Below, piece after piece: positions 24,794-34,057 of a DNA stretch of 64,000 nucleotides; position 1 is the stretch's first letter; each line of letters begins with the position of its first letter. Source of the DNA: Loktanella sp. Alg231-35 (lineage in GTDB: Bacteria; Pseudomonadota; Alphaproteobacteria; Rhodobacterales; Rhodobacteraceae); assembly GCF_900143545.1 (NCBI RefSeq), contig NZ_FREV01000001.1, positions 496,001 to 560,000 on the forward strand, read 5' to 3'. The position numbers were made by a program, and so were the translations under genes. The notes beneath the pieces were generated by a model. The model worked only from the letters and a program-made list of their open reading frames with translations. It searched no databases and was not told the DNA's origin.

Positions 24794-25744
24794 ATGAACC
24801 CTGAACCTTTGCGCATACTGGCCCCTGATGCCGCTGGACTGTCTGATGCGTCAGCCATCTTGCAGGCGGGTGGATTGGTGTCCTTCCCGACCGAGACGGT
24901 TTACGGCCTTGGCGCGGATGCGCGCAATGACACTGCTGTGGCGGGGATTTATGCCGCCAAGGGCCGCCCAAGTTTCAACCCGCTGATCGTGCATCTGCCA
25001 GATCAACAGATGGCAGAGCGCTATTGCGTCTTTAATGATGATGCCCGCCGTCTGGCTGGGGCCTTCTGGCCCGGTGCGCTGACCCTGGTTTTGCCGTTGA
25101 AAGCTGATGCCGTGGTGTCCCGCCTTGTCACCGCCGGTCTGGATACATTGGCGGTCCGCGTGCCTGATCACAAGGTGGCCCGCGCATTGCTTGAGGCATT
25201 TAACGGCCCCGTGGCCGCCCCTTCGGCCAACCCATCGGGGCGTGTCAGCCCGACAAAGGCGGCCCATGTTGTGGCCGGTTTGGGGGATGCCATTGATGCG
25301 ATTGTGGATGGCGGTGATTGCCCGGTTGGGCTGGAATCCACAATTGTGGCTTGTGGTGATGCGCCCCGGCTTTTGCGCGCGGGCGGCATTCCGGCAGAGG
25401 CGATAGAGGCCTGTCTGGGTGCGCCTTTGGTTAGATCGGCTGATCCTGCTTTGCCGGTGGCACCTGGTCAGTTGGCCTCTCACTATGCGCCGCAAGGTAA
25501 GGTGCGTTTAAACGCACCTTACGCCAAAGAGGACGAAGTTCTGCTGGGCTTTGGCCCGGTGGATGCTGCACTGAATCTCTCGCCATCGGGTGATCTGGTT
25601 GAAGCTGCCGCCCGCCTCTTTGCCTGCTTGCATGAGCTTGATAGGATGGGCGCCAAATCCATCGCCGTTTCACCCATTCCCGATCACGGGTTGGGCGCGG
25701 CCATCAATGACAGGCTGCGCCGCGCCGCAGCACCACGCCCATGA
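24794..25744 (+). CDS. L-threonylcarbamoyladenylate synthase (Sua5/YwlC/YrdC family)
   Basis: A protein of 316 aa. Residues 1-200 are the YrdC-like catalytic domain (SFPTETVYGLGADA, AAKGRPSFNPLIVHL, APSANPSGRVSPTKA); residues 235-316 are the Sua5 C-terminal domain joined by the linker SHYAPQGKVRLNAP. It makes threonylcarbamoyl-AMP for t6A37 tRNA modification. ATG at 24794 is taken since homology begins there. The linker codons contain a perfect 26-bp palindrome (25497-25522). It overlaps the next gene by 4 bp. Confidence 0.93.
   Translation: MNPEPLRILAPDAAGLSDASAILQAGGLVSFPTETVYGLGADARNDTAVAGIYAAKGRPSFNPLIVHLPDQQMAERYCVFNDDARRLAGAFWPGALTLVLPLKADAVVSRLVTAGLDTLAVRVPDHKVARALLEAFNGPVAAPSANPSGRVSPTKAAHVVAGLGDAIDAIVDGGDCPVGLESTIVACGDAPRLLRAGGIPAEAIEACLGAPLVRSADPALPVAPGQLASHYAPQGKVRLNAPYAKEDEVLLGFGPVDAALNLSPSGDLVEAAARLFACLHELDRMGAKSIAVSPIPDHGLGAAINDRLRRAAAPRP
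25497..25522. repeat. Perfect 26-bp palindrome inside the Sua5-type gene
   Basis: Both arms are 13 bp: GTAAGGTGCGTTT and its exact complement AAACGCACCTTAC, centred between 25509 and 25510. It encodes the family-conserved linker residues KVRLNAP in frame. Confidence 0.9.
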
Positions 25745-26571
25745 CCCAGCCTTGCATCATATGTGTCGCCATCACCGGCTCTGTTCCCACCAAGGCGGAC
25801 AATCCCGCCGTGCCGATCACCGTGAGCGAGCAGATCGAAAGCACCCATGCCGCCTTTGAGGCTGGCGCAAGCATTTGCCATGCCCATGTGCGCAATGACG
25901 ACGGTACGACATCAAGTGATCCCGAGAAATTCGCAGCCTTGCGAGACGGTGTGGTCAAACACTGCCCTGGCATGATTATCCAATTTTCAACCGGCGGCCG
26001 CTCAGGCGCGGGGAGTGAACGTGGTGGGATGTTACCTCTGCGCCCTGATATGGCATCGCTTTCGGTTGGATCGAACAACTTTCCCACGCGGGTTTATGAA
26101 AACCCACCCGATCTGATCAAATGGCTGGCCGCCGAGATGATCATCCACGACGTCAAGCCCGAGATTGAGGCGTTTGACCTGTCTCATATCTTTCAGGCTG
26201 TGGCGATGCATCAGCGCGGTCAGATCAAGGATGTGCCCTACATCCAGTTCGTGATGGGCATCAAGAACGCCATGCCTGCGGATCGTGCGGTGTTTGATTT
26301 CTATGTGCAGACCGTGGGTAGGTTGCTGCCCCATGCGCCCTGGTGTGCGGCAGGGATTGGTCCGAACCAGATCAAGCTGAACGAATGGGCCATTGCTGCC
26401 GGTGGCCATGTGCGCACCGGTCTTGAGGACAACGTGCGTCTAGATCGCGACACGCTGGCCCCATCAAATGCAGCCCTTGTCGCACAGGCGGCAGAATTGT
26501 GTGAACGGCTTGAACGTCCGGTGGCTGATGCCGCCACCGCGCGCGAAATTCTGGGTTTGCGCCCGGTCTAG
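25741..26571 (+). CDS. BKACE family (3-keto-5-aminohexanoate cleavage-type) enzyme
   Basis: A protein of 276 aa. The zinc-binding His47-x-His49 (CHAHVRNDDG), the FSTGGRSG loop and the C-terminal GGHVRTGLEDN with its conserved Glu are typical. The family cleaves beta-keto acids with acetyl-CoA to give acetoacetate and a CoA ester; different members act on aminohexanoate, carnitine-derived or other keto acids, and the substrate is not evident. It is translationally coupled to the upstream Sua5-type gene (4-bp overlap), though no functional link is known. Confidence 0.9.
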   Translation: MTQPCIICVAITGSVPTKADNPAVPITVSEQIESTHAAFEAGASICHAHVRNDDGTTSSDPEKFAALRDGVVKHCPGMIIQFSTGGRSGAGSERGGMLPLRPDMASLSVGSNNFPTRVYENPPDLIKWLAAEMIIHDVKPEIEAFDLSHIFQAVAMHQRGQIKDVPYIQFVMGIKNAMPADRAVFDFYVQTVGRLLPHAPWCAAGIGPNQIKLNEWAIAAGGHVRTGLEDNVRLDRDTLAPSNAALVAQAAELCERLERPVADAATAREILGLRPV

Positions 26572-26894
26572 CCTGCGTTTTGCTGTTCTACATAGGCGCG
26601 TAGCTCTTCCGCCTCGCGCCGCGCTTCGCGCAGTCCGTCCATTGCGGCCCGCAGTTCCGCCTCTGTCTGGCTCAACTGATTGGTCATCTCAGCCTCGCGT
26701 TGTTGCAGATAGGTGATCGCCTGATCGCGGGTTTCTTCCGCCTCGTGCAAGGCTTGTGCCATCTTGTCCAGCTCACCGATTTCGGCCTTGGTGACACGTG
26801 TGAAGCGGTTGACCAACCAGCTGGCAAACCATCCCAGTGCAAAGGCCACAAAGAGGATCACAGCCGTGGCGATGATGAATTCTGTTCTATTCAT
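26568..26894 (-). CDS. Short membrane-anchored coiled-coil protein
   Basis: A protein of 108 aa: an N-terminal membrane helix (about 6-29) followed by a long coiled coil (35-105) rich in Glu, Gln and Ala (EETRDQAITYLQQREAEM and LREARREAEELRAYVE). Family not recognised. It overlaps the OmpA-family gene by 4 bp and so is its probable partner; an inner-membrane adaptor connecting to the peptidoglycan-binding protein is an inference only. It shares the CTAG stop region with the convergent gene. Confidence 0.78.
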   Translation of the reverse strand: MNRTEFIIATAVILFVAFALGWFASWLVNRFTRVTKAEIGELDKMAQALHEAEETRDQAITYLQQREAEMTNQLSQTEAELRAAMDGLREARREAEELRAYVEQQNAG

Positions 26895-28837
26895 TGGCTT
26901 TCCGTCTCTTCACTATCCGCCTCTTGCGCGTCCCCGGCAGGGGCTGTGTCTTCGGCCTCCGCTGGTGCGGCATCAAGAGGGGCTTCTTCGGCAAGGGCAT
27001 CGAGGGTTGATTGTTCTTCTGGGGTTGGCTCGGGCAGAATCAAGCTGAACTCGATCCGGCGATTGGCCTCGCGGCCTTCTTCGGTGTCGTTATCCGCGAT
27101 GGGGTCTTCTTCGCCATAGCCAATAGCCTCAAACGTCGAAATGGGCACCCGTCGCGCGCTAAGCGCCATCAGAACTGCGTTGGCCCGGTCCTGTGACAGT
27201 TGTTGGTTCATGACCTCGCGGCCCTGACTGTCGGTGTAACCTGCGATGCGAATAGGCAAGTCACCGCAGATTTTCAGAACCTCGGCGATGTCATCGACCA
27301 CTGGCTGCGTGTCTGCGGTCAGATCGGCAGAGCCCGGATCAAAGGTAATCTTGCGGCCTTCTTTGATCACGTCAATCTGGGCGATGCATTCCTCTGGCGT
27401 GGGCAGCCCTGCGACAGGGTCAAGTTCTTCGACATACGTCACGTTGATCTCAAAATCAGCGCCTTGGCCCAACTTTGCGATCAAAAGGCCGGTGATAGCA
27501 GCACTCGCCTCTTCATTCCCGGTATTGCCGCGCACCTGCAGTTGGTCAGGTTCAACCAGAACTGACCCATTCGACAGCTCTGACAGGGCTTCGATCCCGG
27601 CCAGAACGCGTACCGACCAACCTGCCGGCAGATCTTCGGCAACGCGCGTGCCCATGGTGATATTGCGCCGTCCGAATTTGGCTTCGGCAAAATTGGCAAC
27701 CACCATATTGGTGATTTCATCGGGGACGCGCCCGCGCAGCTGCACCTCGCCCTCGGGCGAGAGTGTCGCGGTAAATCGCGGGGCTTCAGCGCTGGTTTCC
27801 TGCGGCAATTCCGGCAGGATCGCCCTAAGCGCGAAAGCATCAGGCAGGGTGTTTTCCAGCCGTCCTGCGACATTGTCAAAGCTGGCCTGACCTGTGCCAA
27901 GCGGCGCTGTCAGCGTCACATCCGTGTCAGAGATGGTCACCGTTCCACCGCCAAGGCTGTCGACAGCGCCAATGGCCAGCGCCACAGCACTGCCCCATGT
28001 CCGCGATGGCGCGCCCAGTGCCAATGTGCAATTGGCACGCTGGTTGAAACCTGCCTCCGAGGCGGCTTCAAGAATTTCGCTGACCGCTTCGCTGGTGTCT
28101 GCCGTGCAGGCATCAAAGCGCGCGCCTTCCTCATCAAGCGTAAAGCGTGTCGTGAAAGGCGAGATCACCGGGCGCGGGGCGTTGATCTGCACCGCCAGTC
28201 GCACCCCATCAGGCGTGTTGCGCGCCAATGCTGTTTCCAGCCTGCGCTTTTCCTCGGGGCTGTCGGAAAGGGCGATCACATTCACCCGGTCGGCATTAAC
28301 CGAGATTTTCGATTTGCTGAGCATTTCAAGTGCGCGCAAGGAATAGCCCAATGCCGCTTGCCAAGTATCGGGGGCGGGATAGTCACCCACCTCAAGAAAA
28401 TCGGTCACCGGCAACCCGTCAGCGATATCAGTGATCTGTTCGGTCAGCGCTTCACGGTTTGTTGTTGCCGGGATCAGCCCGATCAGCGACACGCCCGCAT
28501 TGTTGCGCAAGATTTCAACCGCAAATTTAGGAGGTGCGATCTGCGCCGAATCGGTGACCGTGAGGTTGTCGATCACCCGACTGGCGTCGACCATCCCCCC
28601 CGCAGCAGAGATTGCACGAAAGCGCACGGCTTCGGTCGGGGCCTCACCTTCGAGGATCACCTGAAGCCCGTCACCCAGCACCGATGCCCATTCATACCCT
28701 TGATCTACAAGGGTTTCCTGCACTGCCATCACAGAGCGTTCTTCGACCACTGCAACAGTTGTTCGTGCAGCGGTAACGGACAGGAAGCCTGCCGCAAGAA
28801 AGACGATCAGCCGTGTGAATAATGCAGAAAGGCGCAT
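26891..28837 (-). CDS. OmpA-family protein with long repeated N-terminal region
   Basis: A protein of 648 aa. After a signal-like N-terminus (LFTRLIVFLAAGFLSVTAA) comes a 460-residue region containing BON-like stretches (for example ALRAILPELPQE and LSPEGEVQLRGRVPDE), then a C-terminal OmpA peptidoglycan-binding domain: ITFDPGSADLTADTQPVV, GYTDSQGREVMNQQLSQDRA and IGYGEEDPIADN. The last 50 residues are acidic and Ala-rich. It probably anchors the envelope to peptidoglycan from the periplasmic side. Translation runs into the small coiled-coil gene. Confidence 0.88.
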   Translation of the reverse strand: MRLSALFTRLIVFLAAGFLSVTAARTTVAVVEERSVMAVQETLVDQGYEWASVLGDGLQVILEGEAPTEAVRFRAISAAGGMVDASRVIDNLTVTDSAQIAPPKFAVEILRNNAGVSLIGLIPATTNREALTEQITDIADGLPVTDFLEVGDYPAPDTWQAALGYSLRALEMLSKSKISVNADRVNVIALSDSPEEKRRLETALARNTPDGVRLAVQINAPRPVISPFTTRFTLDEEGARFDACTADTSEAVSEILEAASEAGFNQRANCTLALGAPSRTWGSAVALAIGAVDSLGGGTVTISDTDVTLTAPLGTGQASFDNVAGRLENTLPDAFALRAILPELPQETSAEAPRFTATLSPEGEVQLRGRVPDEITNMVVANFAEAKFGRRNITMGTRVAEDLPAGWSVRVLAGIEALSELSNGSVLVEPDQLQVRGNTGNEEASAAITGLLIAKLGQGADFEINVTYVEELDPVAGLPTPEECIAQIDVIKEGRKITFDPGSADLTADTQPVVDDIAEVLKICGDLPIRIAGYTDSQGREVMNQQLSQDRANAVLMALSARRVPISTFEAIGYGEEDPIADNDTEEGREANRRIEFSLILPEPTPEEQSTLDALAEEAPLDAAPAEAEDTAPAGDAQEADSEETESQ

Positions 28838-28892
28838 GGGTGTCCGGTTGTTGTTGTGGCCCTTGCATAGGGTGCCGCGTAAGGGGGTTCAA

Positions 28893-29858
28893 TCACACCA
28901 ATAGGGCGAGAGCGAAAAACGGCAGGGGGATCAGCCCCGCGTTCCGGTTTGAACGGAAGACCCGCAGCAATTTGTCGTTATCATCAGGGTCAAAATTGCC
29001 CAATTGCCATGTCAGGTGCCACCCCATGGCCCATGGCCCTCCGATGGCGACGACAAGCGACAGAACGGACCGTTCTGACGCGGCCAGCACGACCGCCAAT
29101 CCAAACAGAACGATCGCGATAGTTAGGAACATGCGCAGCCACTTGCGACTGTCGTCGCCAAAGAGCCTCGCTGTGGACTTTACACCGATCAACGCGTCGT
29201 CTTCGGTGTCCTGATGTGCGTAGATCGTGTCGTAGAACAGTGTCCAGGCGATGCCCGCGCAATAAAGCACGATGGGCACCGGGCCGATGCTGTTGGTGTG
29301 GGCTGCCCACCCCAGCAGCGCGCCCCAGTTGAACGCCAATCCCAGAAACGCCTGCGGCCACCATGTGAACCGCTTTGCGAAGGGATAGATTGCCACCGGC
29401 ACCAGTGCCACGATCCCTAGAATGATTGCGGTGGGGTAGAAGGAAATCAGAATGAAAAAGGCGGCCAATGTCTGTGCGACCATCCAGACGATGGCTCCGC
29501 GCACGGTGGCTTGCCCCGATGGGATGGGCCGCAACCGGGTGCGCGCGACTGATCCGTCAATATGGCGGTCGGTGATGTCATTCCATGTGCAGCCCGCCCC
29601 GCGCATCAAAAACGCGCCGATACCGCAGCCCGCCACGGTCCAGAGGTCATGCTGGCTGTAGCTGTCCGTTGCCAGGATCGCCAGCGACAGCGCCCACAGG
29701 CAGGGCACATAAAGCAGCCATGTTCCGATCGGCCGGTCCGCCCGGCTTAGCCGCAGGTAGGGTCTGCTGAAAGCGGGGGCAAACCGGTCCACCCAGTTGT
29801 CGGGGGCGGCGTCTGCAACGGCCCCGTTCGGCTCTGGCACTTCGGCGTTCTGGGTCAT
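28893..29858 (-). CDS. ubiA: 4-Hydroxybenzoate polyprenyltransferase UbiA
   Basis: A protein of 321 aa with 7-9 membrane helices. The first Asp-rich motif is NDITDRHIDGSVART and the second YAHQDTEDDALIGVKSTA, both needed for Mg-prenyl diphosphate binding. It prenylates 4-hydroxybenzoate in ubiquinone synthesis. The start lies only 12 bp from the divergent rsmE start, so promoters must lie within coding sequence. Confidence 0.93.
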   Translation of the reverse strand: MTQNAEVPEPNGAVADAAPDNWVDRFAPAFSRPYLRLSRADRPIGTWLLYVPCLWALSLAILATDSYSQHDLWTVAGCGIGAFLMRGAGCTWNDITDRHIDGSVARTRLRPIPSGQATVRGAIVWMVAQTLAAFFILISFYPTAIILGIVALVPVAIYPFAKRFTWWPQAFLGLAFNWGALLGWAAHTNSIGPVPIVLYCAGIAWTLFYDTIYAHQDTEDDALIGVKSTARLFGDDSRKWLRMFLTIAIVLFGLAVVLAASERSVLSLVVAIGGPWAMGWHLTWQLGNFDPDDNDKLLRVFRSNRNAGLIPLPFFALALLV

Positions 29859-29870
29859 AAGGTCCGCCTC

Positions 29871-30590
29871 ATGGCATCCAAGGTTCGACTATATGTAGAT
29901 CACCCGTTGGGGGTAGGGCAATCGGTTCCACTGTCGCGGGAGCAGGCACATTATCTTTTTGGGGTAATGCGGTTGGGCGAAGGTGCTGTGCTGTCGTTGA
30001 TCAACGGCGCGCATGGTGAGTGGGGTGCCGAAGTTGTCAAAGCGGGCAGGAAGGGCGGGATTTTGCTGTGTCAGGTGCAAACAGCCCCGTTGCAGATGCC
30101 CCCTGATTTGTGGTTGCTATTTGCGCCCATCCGCAAGGAACGAACCGCATTTATCGTTGAAAAAGCAGTGGAAATGGGAGCTTCGCGGGTCATGCCCGTA
30201 CAAACCGATTTCACCCAAAGTGCCAACCGCATCCGGCAGGACAAGCTGCAGGCCCACGCCATTGAGGCGGCAGAACAATGCGGTGGAACGTTTGCCCCAC
30301 CCGTGGATGATCTGGCGAAGCTGGATCGGGTGTTGAAGGATTGGCCAACCGACCGTCAGCTGATGTTCTGTGACGAGTTGCTGATCGGTGATCCGGTCAC
30401 CCTGCCTGACACGCAAGGCCCATGGGCCATCCTGATCGGCCCAGAAGGCGGGTTTTCCCCCGCCGAGCGGGACCGGCTTCGTGGGCTGGACTATGCGCAC
30501 GCCGTTAGCCTTGGCCCGCGCATTTTGCGCGCTGATACGGCGGCGGTTGCGGCTTTGACGATCTGGCAGCAAGCTTTGGGTGATTGGTGA
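29871..30590 (+). CDS. rsmE: 16S rRNA m3U1498 methyltransferase RsmE
   Basis: A protein of 239 aa. The start KVRLYVDHPLG, the middle KAVEMGASRVMPVQTDFTQ and the SPOUT knot region LIGPEGGFSPAERD with LGPRILRADTA are the RsmE pattern. It methylates U1498 of 16S rRNA. Its TGA overlaps the next ATG by one base (TGATG). Confidence 0.94.
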   Translation: MASKVRLYVDHPLGVGQSVPLSREQAHYLFGVMRLGEGAVLSLINGAHGEWGAEVVKAGRKGGILLCQVQTAPLQMPPDLWLLFAPIRKERTAFIVEKAVEMGASRVMPVQTDFTQSANRIRQDKLQAHAIEAAEQCGGTFAPPVDDLAKLDRVLKDWPTDRQLMFCDELLIGDPVTLPDTQGPWAILIGPEGGFSPAERDRLRGLDYAHAVSLGPRILRADTAAVAALTIWQQALGDW

Positions 30591-31429
30591 TGATCCGCGC
30601 GACGCGCGCCGATCGCGCCGCAATCGAAACCTTCATGTTGAATCACATCGCGACATCCATGTTTCCCCTTTCGAACCTGCGACGGCACGGCATGGAGGGC
30701 GGTCACGCGCGTGCGATGAAATTCTGGCTGCGCTGGAAAGGCGGCGCCCTCACCGATGTCTTGCCGATCACCGAGGAAGGCATGGTGTTCCCGCAATGCC
30801 CGACAGCGCCTTGGGGCGAGGTCAAGACAGTGCTGACAGGCCAAGTGATCAAAGGTCTGTTGGGTGATGGGGCGCAGGTCGCCGCTTTGCGCGCGGCGTT
30901 GGGTCTGTCGGATGCGGGCGGAATGGACGCTTCAGAGCCGCTGTACCGGCTTGATTTGTCCAATCTTCAGATGCCGGATTGCGCCGGCCTGACCTTGCGT
31001 CCGCTCTCAGATGCACCTCGTGCCCTTATCAACCGCTGGCGCTCTGCCTATCTGTCAGAGGTGCTGCCGATGCCGGGTCAAGACCCCGACGTGCAGGCGG
31101 TACATGATGTGAATAGCTATCTGGAGGCTGACAGCCACCGGGTACTTTACCAAGGAGATACGCCCGTGGCGATGACCGGCTTTAACGCCATCCTGCCCCA
31201 AGCGGTCCAGATCGGTGGGGTCTACACCCCACCGGGCTCGCGGTCACAAGGGCTAGCACGGCGCGCAGTGGCACTGCATCTAGCAGAGGCACGGACCAAG
31301 GGCGCAGACAAGGCGATCCTCTTTGCGTCCTCGCCACAGGCCAGCAAAGCCTATGAAGCCATCGGTTTTCAGCGCGGCGGCGATTTCACCACTCTTGTCT
31401 ACGAACATCCACAGGTGATCTATGGCTGA
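30590..31429 (+). CDS. GNAT-family N-acetyltransferase
   Basis: A protein of 279 aa from ATG 30590. The C-terminal half holds the acetyl-CoA motif (VYTPPGSRSQGLARRAVALHL) followed by ILFASSPQASKAYEAIGF; the N-terminal half is a degenerate GNAT-like domain. The substrate is unknown. It starts on the last base of rsmE and overlaps the next gene by 8 bp. Confidence 0.85.
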   Translation: MIRATRADRAAIETFMLNHIATSMFPLSNLRRHGMEGGHARAMKFWLRWKGGALTDVLPITEEGMVFPQCPTAPWGEVKTVLTGQVIKGLLGDGAQVAALRAALGLSDAGGMDASEPLYRLDLSNLQMPDCAGLTLRPLSDAPRALINRWRSAYLSEVLPMPGQDPDVQAVHDVNSYLEADSHRVLYQGDTPVAMTGFNAILPQAVQIGGVYTPPGSRSQGLARRAVALHLAEARTKGADKAILFASSPQASKAYEAIGFQRGGDFTTLVYEHPQVIYG

Positions 31430-31940
31430 TTTTTTCCGTCCCGAAGTGCGTGCGTTCGTCTGGCGCTGGCGCGAGGTACTTTTGGCTGGTGTGGTGCTGG
31501 CGCTGGGCTTTTGGTGGGCGCTCACGGGTGTCGGGATCAATGTCTGGCTTGGCTATATCTTTTGCGTCATCGGCATTGGCTGGGCGGTCGCGGGTATACA
31601 GCGGGCGCGGTTTGCCCAAAACGGCGATGGCCCCGGTGTGGTACAAGTGCGCGAGCGGCGTCTGGCCTATTTTGGGCCGCTGGACGGCGGCGTCATTGAT
31701 ACCGAAGACCTTGCCAAACTGGAAATTGACCCCTCCAGCCGCCCGACGCCCAGTTGGGTGCTAACCGGCATTGACGGCATGCAAATCGCTATCCCAATCA
31801 ATGCCGCAGGGGCCGACGCCTTGTTTGACGTCTTTGCCGCCTTGCCGGACATAAAGACCAGCGTGGTTCTCGATGTGCTTTCACACACACCCGATGCGCG
31901 GGTAACTGTATGGAGCCGGGTCAAGCCGCTCTTGCATTGA
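31422..31940 (+). CDS. Uncharacterised two-helix membrane protein
   Basis: A protein of 172 aa. Two helices (about 18-36 and 40-60, hydrophobic with Trp) precede a small beta-rich soluble domain (GVVQVRERRLAYFGPLDGGVIDTEDLAKLEID) that could be PH-like. No family recognised. It overlaps the acetyltransferase by 8 bp and lies 57 bp before gshA. Confidence 0.75.
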   Translation: MADFFRPEVRAFVWRWREVLLAGVVLALGFWWALTGVGINVWLGYIFCVIGIGWAVAGIQRARFAQNGDGPGVVQVRERRLAYFGPLDGGVIDTEDLAKLEIDPSSRPTPSWVLTGIDGMQIAIPINAAGADALFDVFAALPDIKTSVVLDVLSHTPDARVTVWSRVKPLLH

Positions 31941-31997
31941 CAGCCGCCTTGCGGCACGTCACCGATATAGTCTGACCAACCGCGGAGTGCGCAACCC

Positions 31998-33368
31998 ATG
32001 TCTGTCCCACAATCTGGCGGTGCGCCGATCGAACATCATGACCAATTGGCCGAACTGCTTGCCAAGGGCTGCAAGCCCAAGGAAGACTGGCGGATTGGCA
32101 CCGAGCACGAGAAGTTCGGCTATTGTCAGGATAGCCTGCTGCCACTGCCGTATGAAGGCGAACGGTCGATCCGCGCCGTGCTGGAAGGGCTGGAGGGCCG
32201 CTTTGGCTGGGACCGGGTTGAGGAAGAAGGCAAGATTATCGGCCTGACCAAGGATGGCGCGAATGTTAGTCTTGAACCGGGCGGCGCTTTGGAATTGTCC
32301 GGTGCCCCATTGGAGACGATCCACCAGACCTGTGACGAGGTGAACGTCCATTTGGCCGAGGTCAAATCGGTCTCGGACGAGATTGGTGTGAAATTCATCG
32401 GCCTTGGTGCTGCTCCTGAATGGGCACACGAGCAGATGCCACTGATGCCCAAGGGCCGTTACAAGTTGATGAACAACTACATGGAAAAGGTGGGCACCAT
32501 GGGCACCGCCATGATGCGGCGGACCTGCACCGTGCAGGTGAATCTCGACTTTGGGTCAGAGGCCGACATGGTGCAAAAGATGCGGGTCGCTATCGCGTTG
32601 CAACCTGTTGCTGCGGCATTATTTGCCAACTCGCCGTTCTTTGAAGGCCAGGTCAATGGTCATAAATCATGGCGCAGCCGCATCTGGCGTGATCTGGATG
32701 ATGCGCGCACGGGCATGCTGCCCTTTGTGTTTGAGGATGGTTTCGGGTTCGAAGCTTGGACCCAATGGGTGCTCGATGTGCCGATGTATTTTGTCTATCG
32801 CGATGGCAAATACATTGATGCGCTGGGCATGTCGTTCCGCGATTTCCTGAAAGGTGAATTGCCTGCGCTGCCGGGTGAAAGACCACTGATGTCAGACTGG
32901 GCAGACCATCTGACCACGGTGTTCCCAGAGGCGCGGGTCAAACAATTCATCGAAATGCGCGGCGCGGACGGAGGCCCTTGGCGCAGGCTCTGCGCGTTGC
33001 CTGCTTTCTGGGTTGGGTTGATGTATGATCAAACCGCACTCGATGCGGCTTGGGACCTGTGCAAAGACTGGACGGCCGAACAGCGCGAGGCCTTGCGGGT
33101 CGCCGCCTCTGTTGATGGATTGCAGGCGCAGGTGGATGGGATCAACATGCATGATCTGGCCCGCGAAGTTGTGGCGATCTCGCACGCAGGCCTGCAAGCC
33201 CGTGCGCGCCCCGGCGCAGGCGGTCTGGTCCCCGATGAGACGCATTTCCTGAACGCACTGCACGAGTCGATTGAAAGCGGTAAAACACCAGCGGATGAAT
33301 TGCTGGACCACTACCAAGGCGACTGGAACGGTGATCTGAAACGGATCTACAGCGAGTATAGCTACTAA
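31998..33368 (+). CDS. gshA: Glutamate-cysteine ligase (plant/alphaproteobacterial type)
   Basis: A protein of 456 aa, the length of the plant-type enzyme. Conserved segments are RIGTEHEKFGY, EPGGALELSGAPLETIHQTCDEV and MGTMGTAMMRRTCTVQVNLDF. It makes gamma-glutamylcysteine, the first step of glutathione synthesis. Glutathione is the cofactor of the formaldehyde dehydrogenase in this window. Stands alone; a convergent plsY follows after about 71 bp. Confidence 0.95.
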   Translation: MSVPQSGGAPIEHHDQLAELLAKGCKPKEDWRIGTEHEKFGYCQDSLLPLPYEGERSIRAVLEGLEGRFGWDRVEEEGKIIGLTKDGANVSLEPGGALELSGAPLETIHQTCDEVNVHLAEVKSVSDEIGVKFIGLGAAPEWAHEQMPLMPKGRYKLMNNYMEKVGTMGTAMMRRTCTVQVNLDFGSEADMVQKMRVAIALQPVAAALFANSPFFEGQVNGHKSWRSRIWRDLDDARTGMLPFVFEDGFGFEAWTQWVLDVPMYFVYRDGKYIDALGMSFRDFLKGELPALPGERPLMSDWADHLTTVFPEARVKQFIEMRGADGGPWRRLCALPAFWVGLMYDQTALDAAWDLCKDWTAEQREALRVAASVDGLQAQVDGINMHDLAREVVAISHAGLQARARPGAGGLVPDETHFLNALHESIESGKTPADELLDHYQGDWNGDLKRIYSEYSY

Positions 33369-33439
33369 GCGCCTTTATTATCGACCCGAAAACACGCCTG
33401 CTGAATGCATCTCATCCGCGAAACAAACGCGCGGTCTGC

Positions 33440-34057
33440 TTACTCTGGCGCTGACTTCGCCCCGATCTTGCTTTCAGTGCCTTTGCGCAGCCGCATGATG
33501 TTGCCGATATGGCGAATGTAGACGGCGATGCAAAGGACAGCCGTCAGCATGAACATCTCACCCCGATCAGTAAAGCCGACAACCACAGGCATCCAGCCGG
33601 CGGCCATCAGCGCTGCCAGTGACGAATAGCGGAAGATCGCGGCGACGATCAGCCAGATTAGACAAGCGGCCAGACCCATGGGCCAGGACACCGCCCAGAG
33701 AATGCCCAGATATGTGGCCACACCCTTGCCACCGCGGAACATCAGCCAAATCGGGAAGCAGTGACCGATGAACGCCATGAGACCACCCAGTTGGGCGGCA
33801 TCTTCACCTGAAAGCTGGCGCGCGAGGAGGACAACGATAGCCCCCTTGGCGGCATCAAAGAGCAGCGTCAGTGCTGCCGCTTTCTTGTTTCCGGTGCGCA
33901 GCACATTGGTGGCCCCGATATTGCCCGATCCGATTTCGCGTAGGTTTCCAAGGTTCATCAATCGCGCAAGGATCATCCCGCTGGGTACGGATCCCAGAAG
34001 GTAACCAACCGCCCCCCAGAGGACGAGAACAGCCGTTGTGCTTTCTATTGGTGGCAT
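33440..34057 (-). CDS. plsY: Acyl-phosphate:glycerol-3-phosphate acyltransferase PlsY
   Basis: A protein of 205 aa with five membrane helices. The three PlsY motifs are GSVPSG, GSGNIGATNVLR and HCFPIWLMFRGGKGVAT. It makes lysophosphatidic acid from acyl phosphate. I chose the ATG at 34057, overlapping the upstream pseudo-dihydroorotase stop by 13 bp; an ATG at 34093 would extend it needlessly. Confidence 0.94.
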   Translation of the reverse strand: MPPIESTTAVLVLWGAVGYLLGSVPSGMILARLMNLGNLREIGSGNIGATNVLRTGNKKAAALTLLFDAAKGAIVVLLARQLSGEDAAQLGGLMAFIGHCFPIWLMFRGGKGVATYLGILWAVSWPMGLAACLIWLIVAAIFRYSSLAALMAAGWMPVVVGFTDRGEMFMLTAVLCIAVYIRHIGNIMRLRKGTESKIGAKSAPE

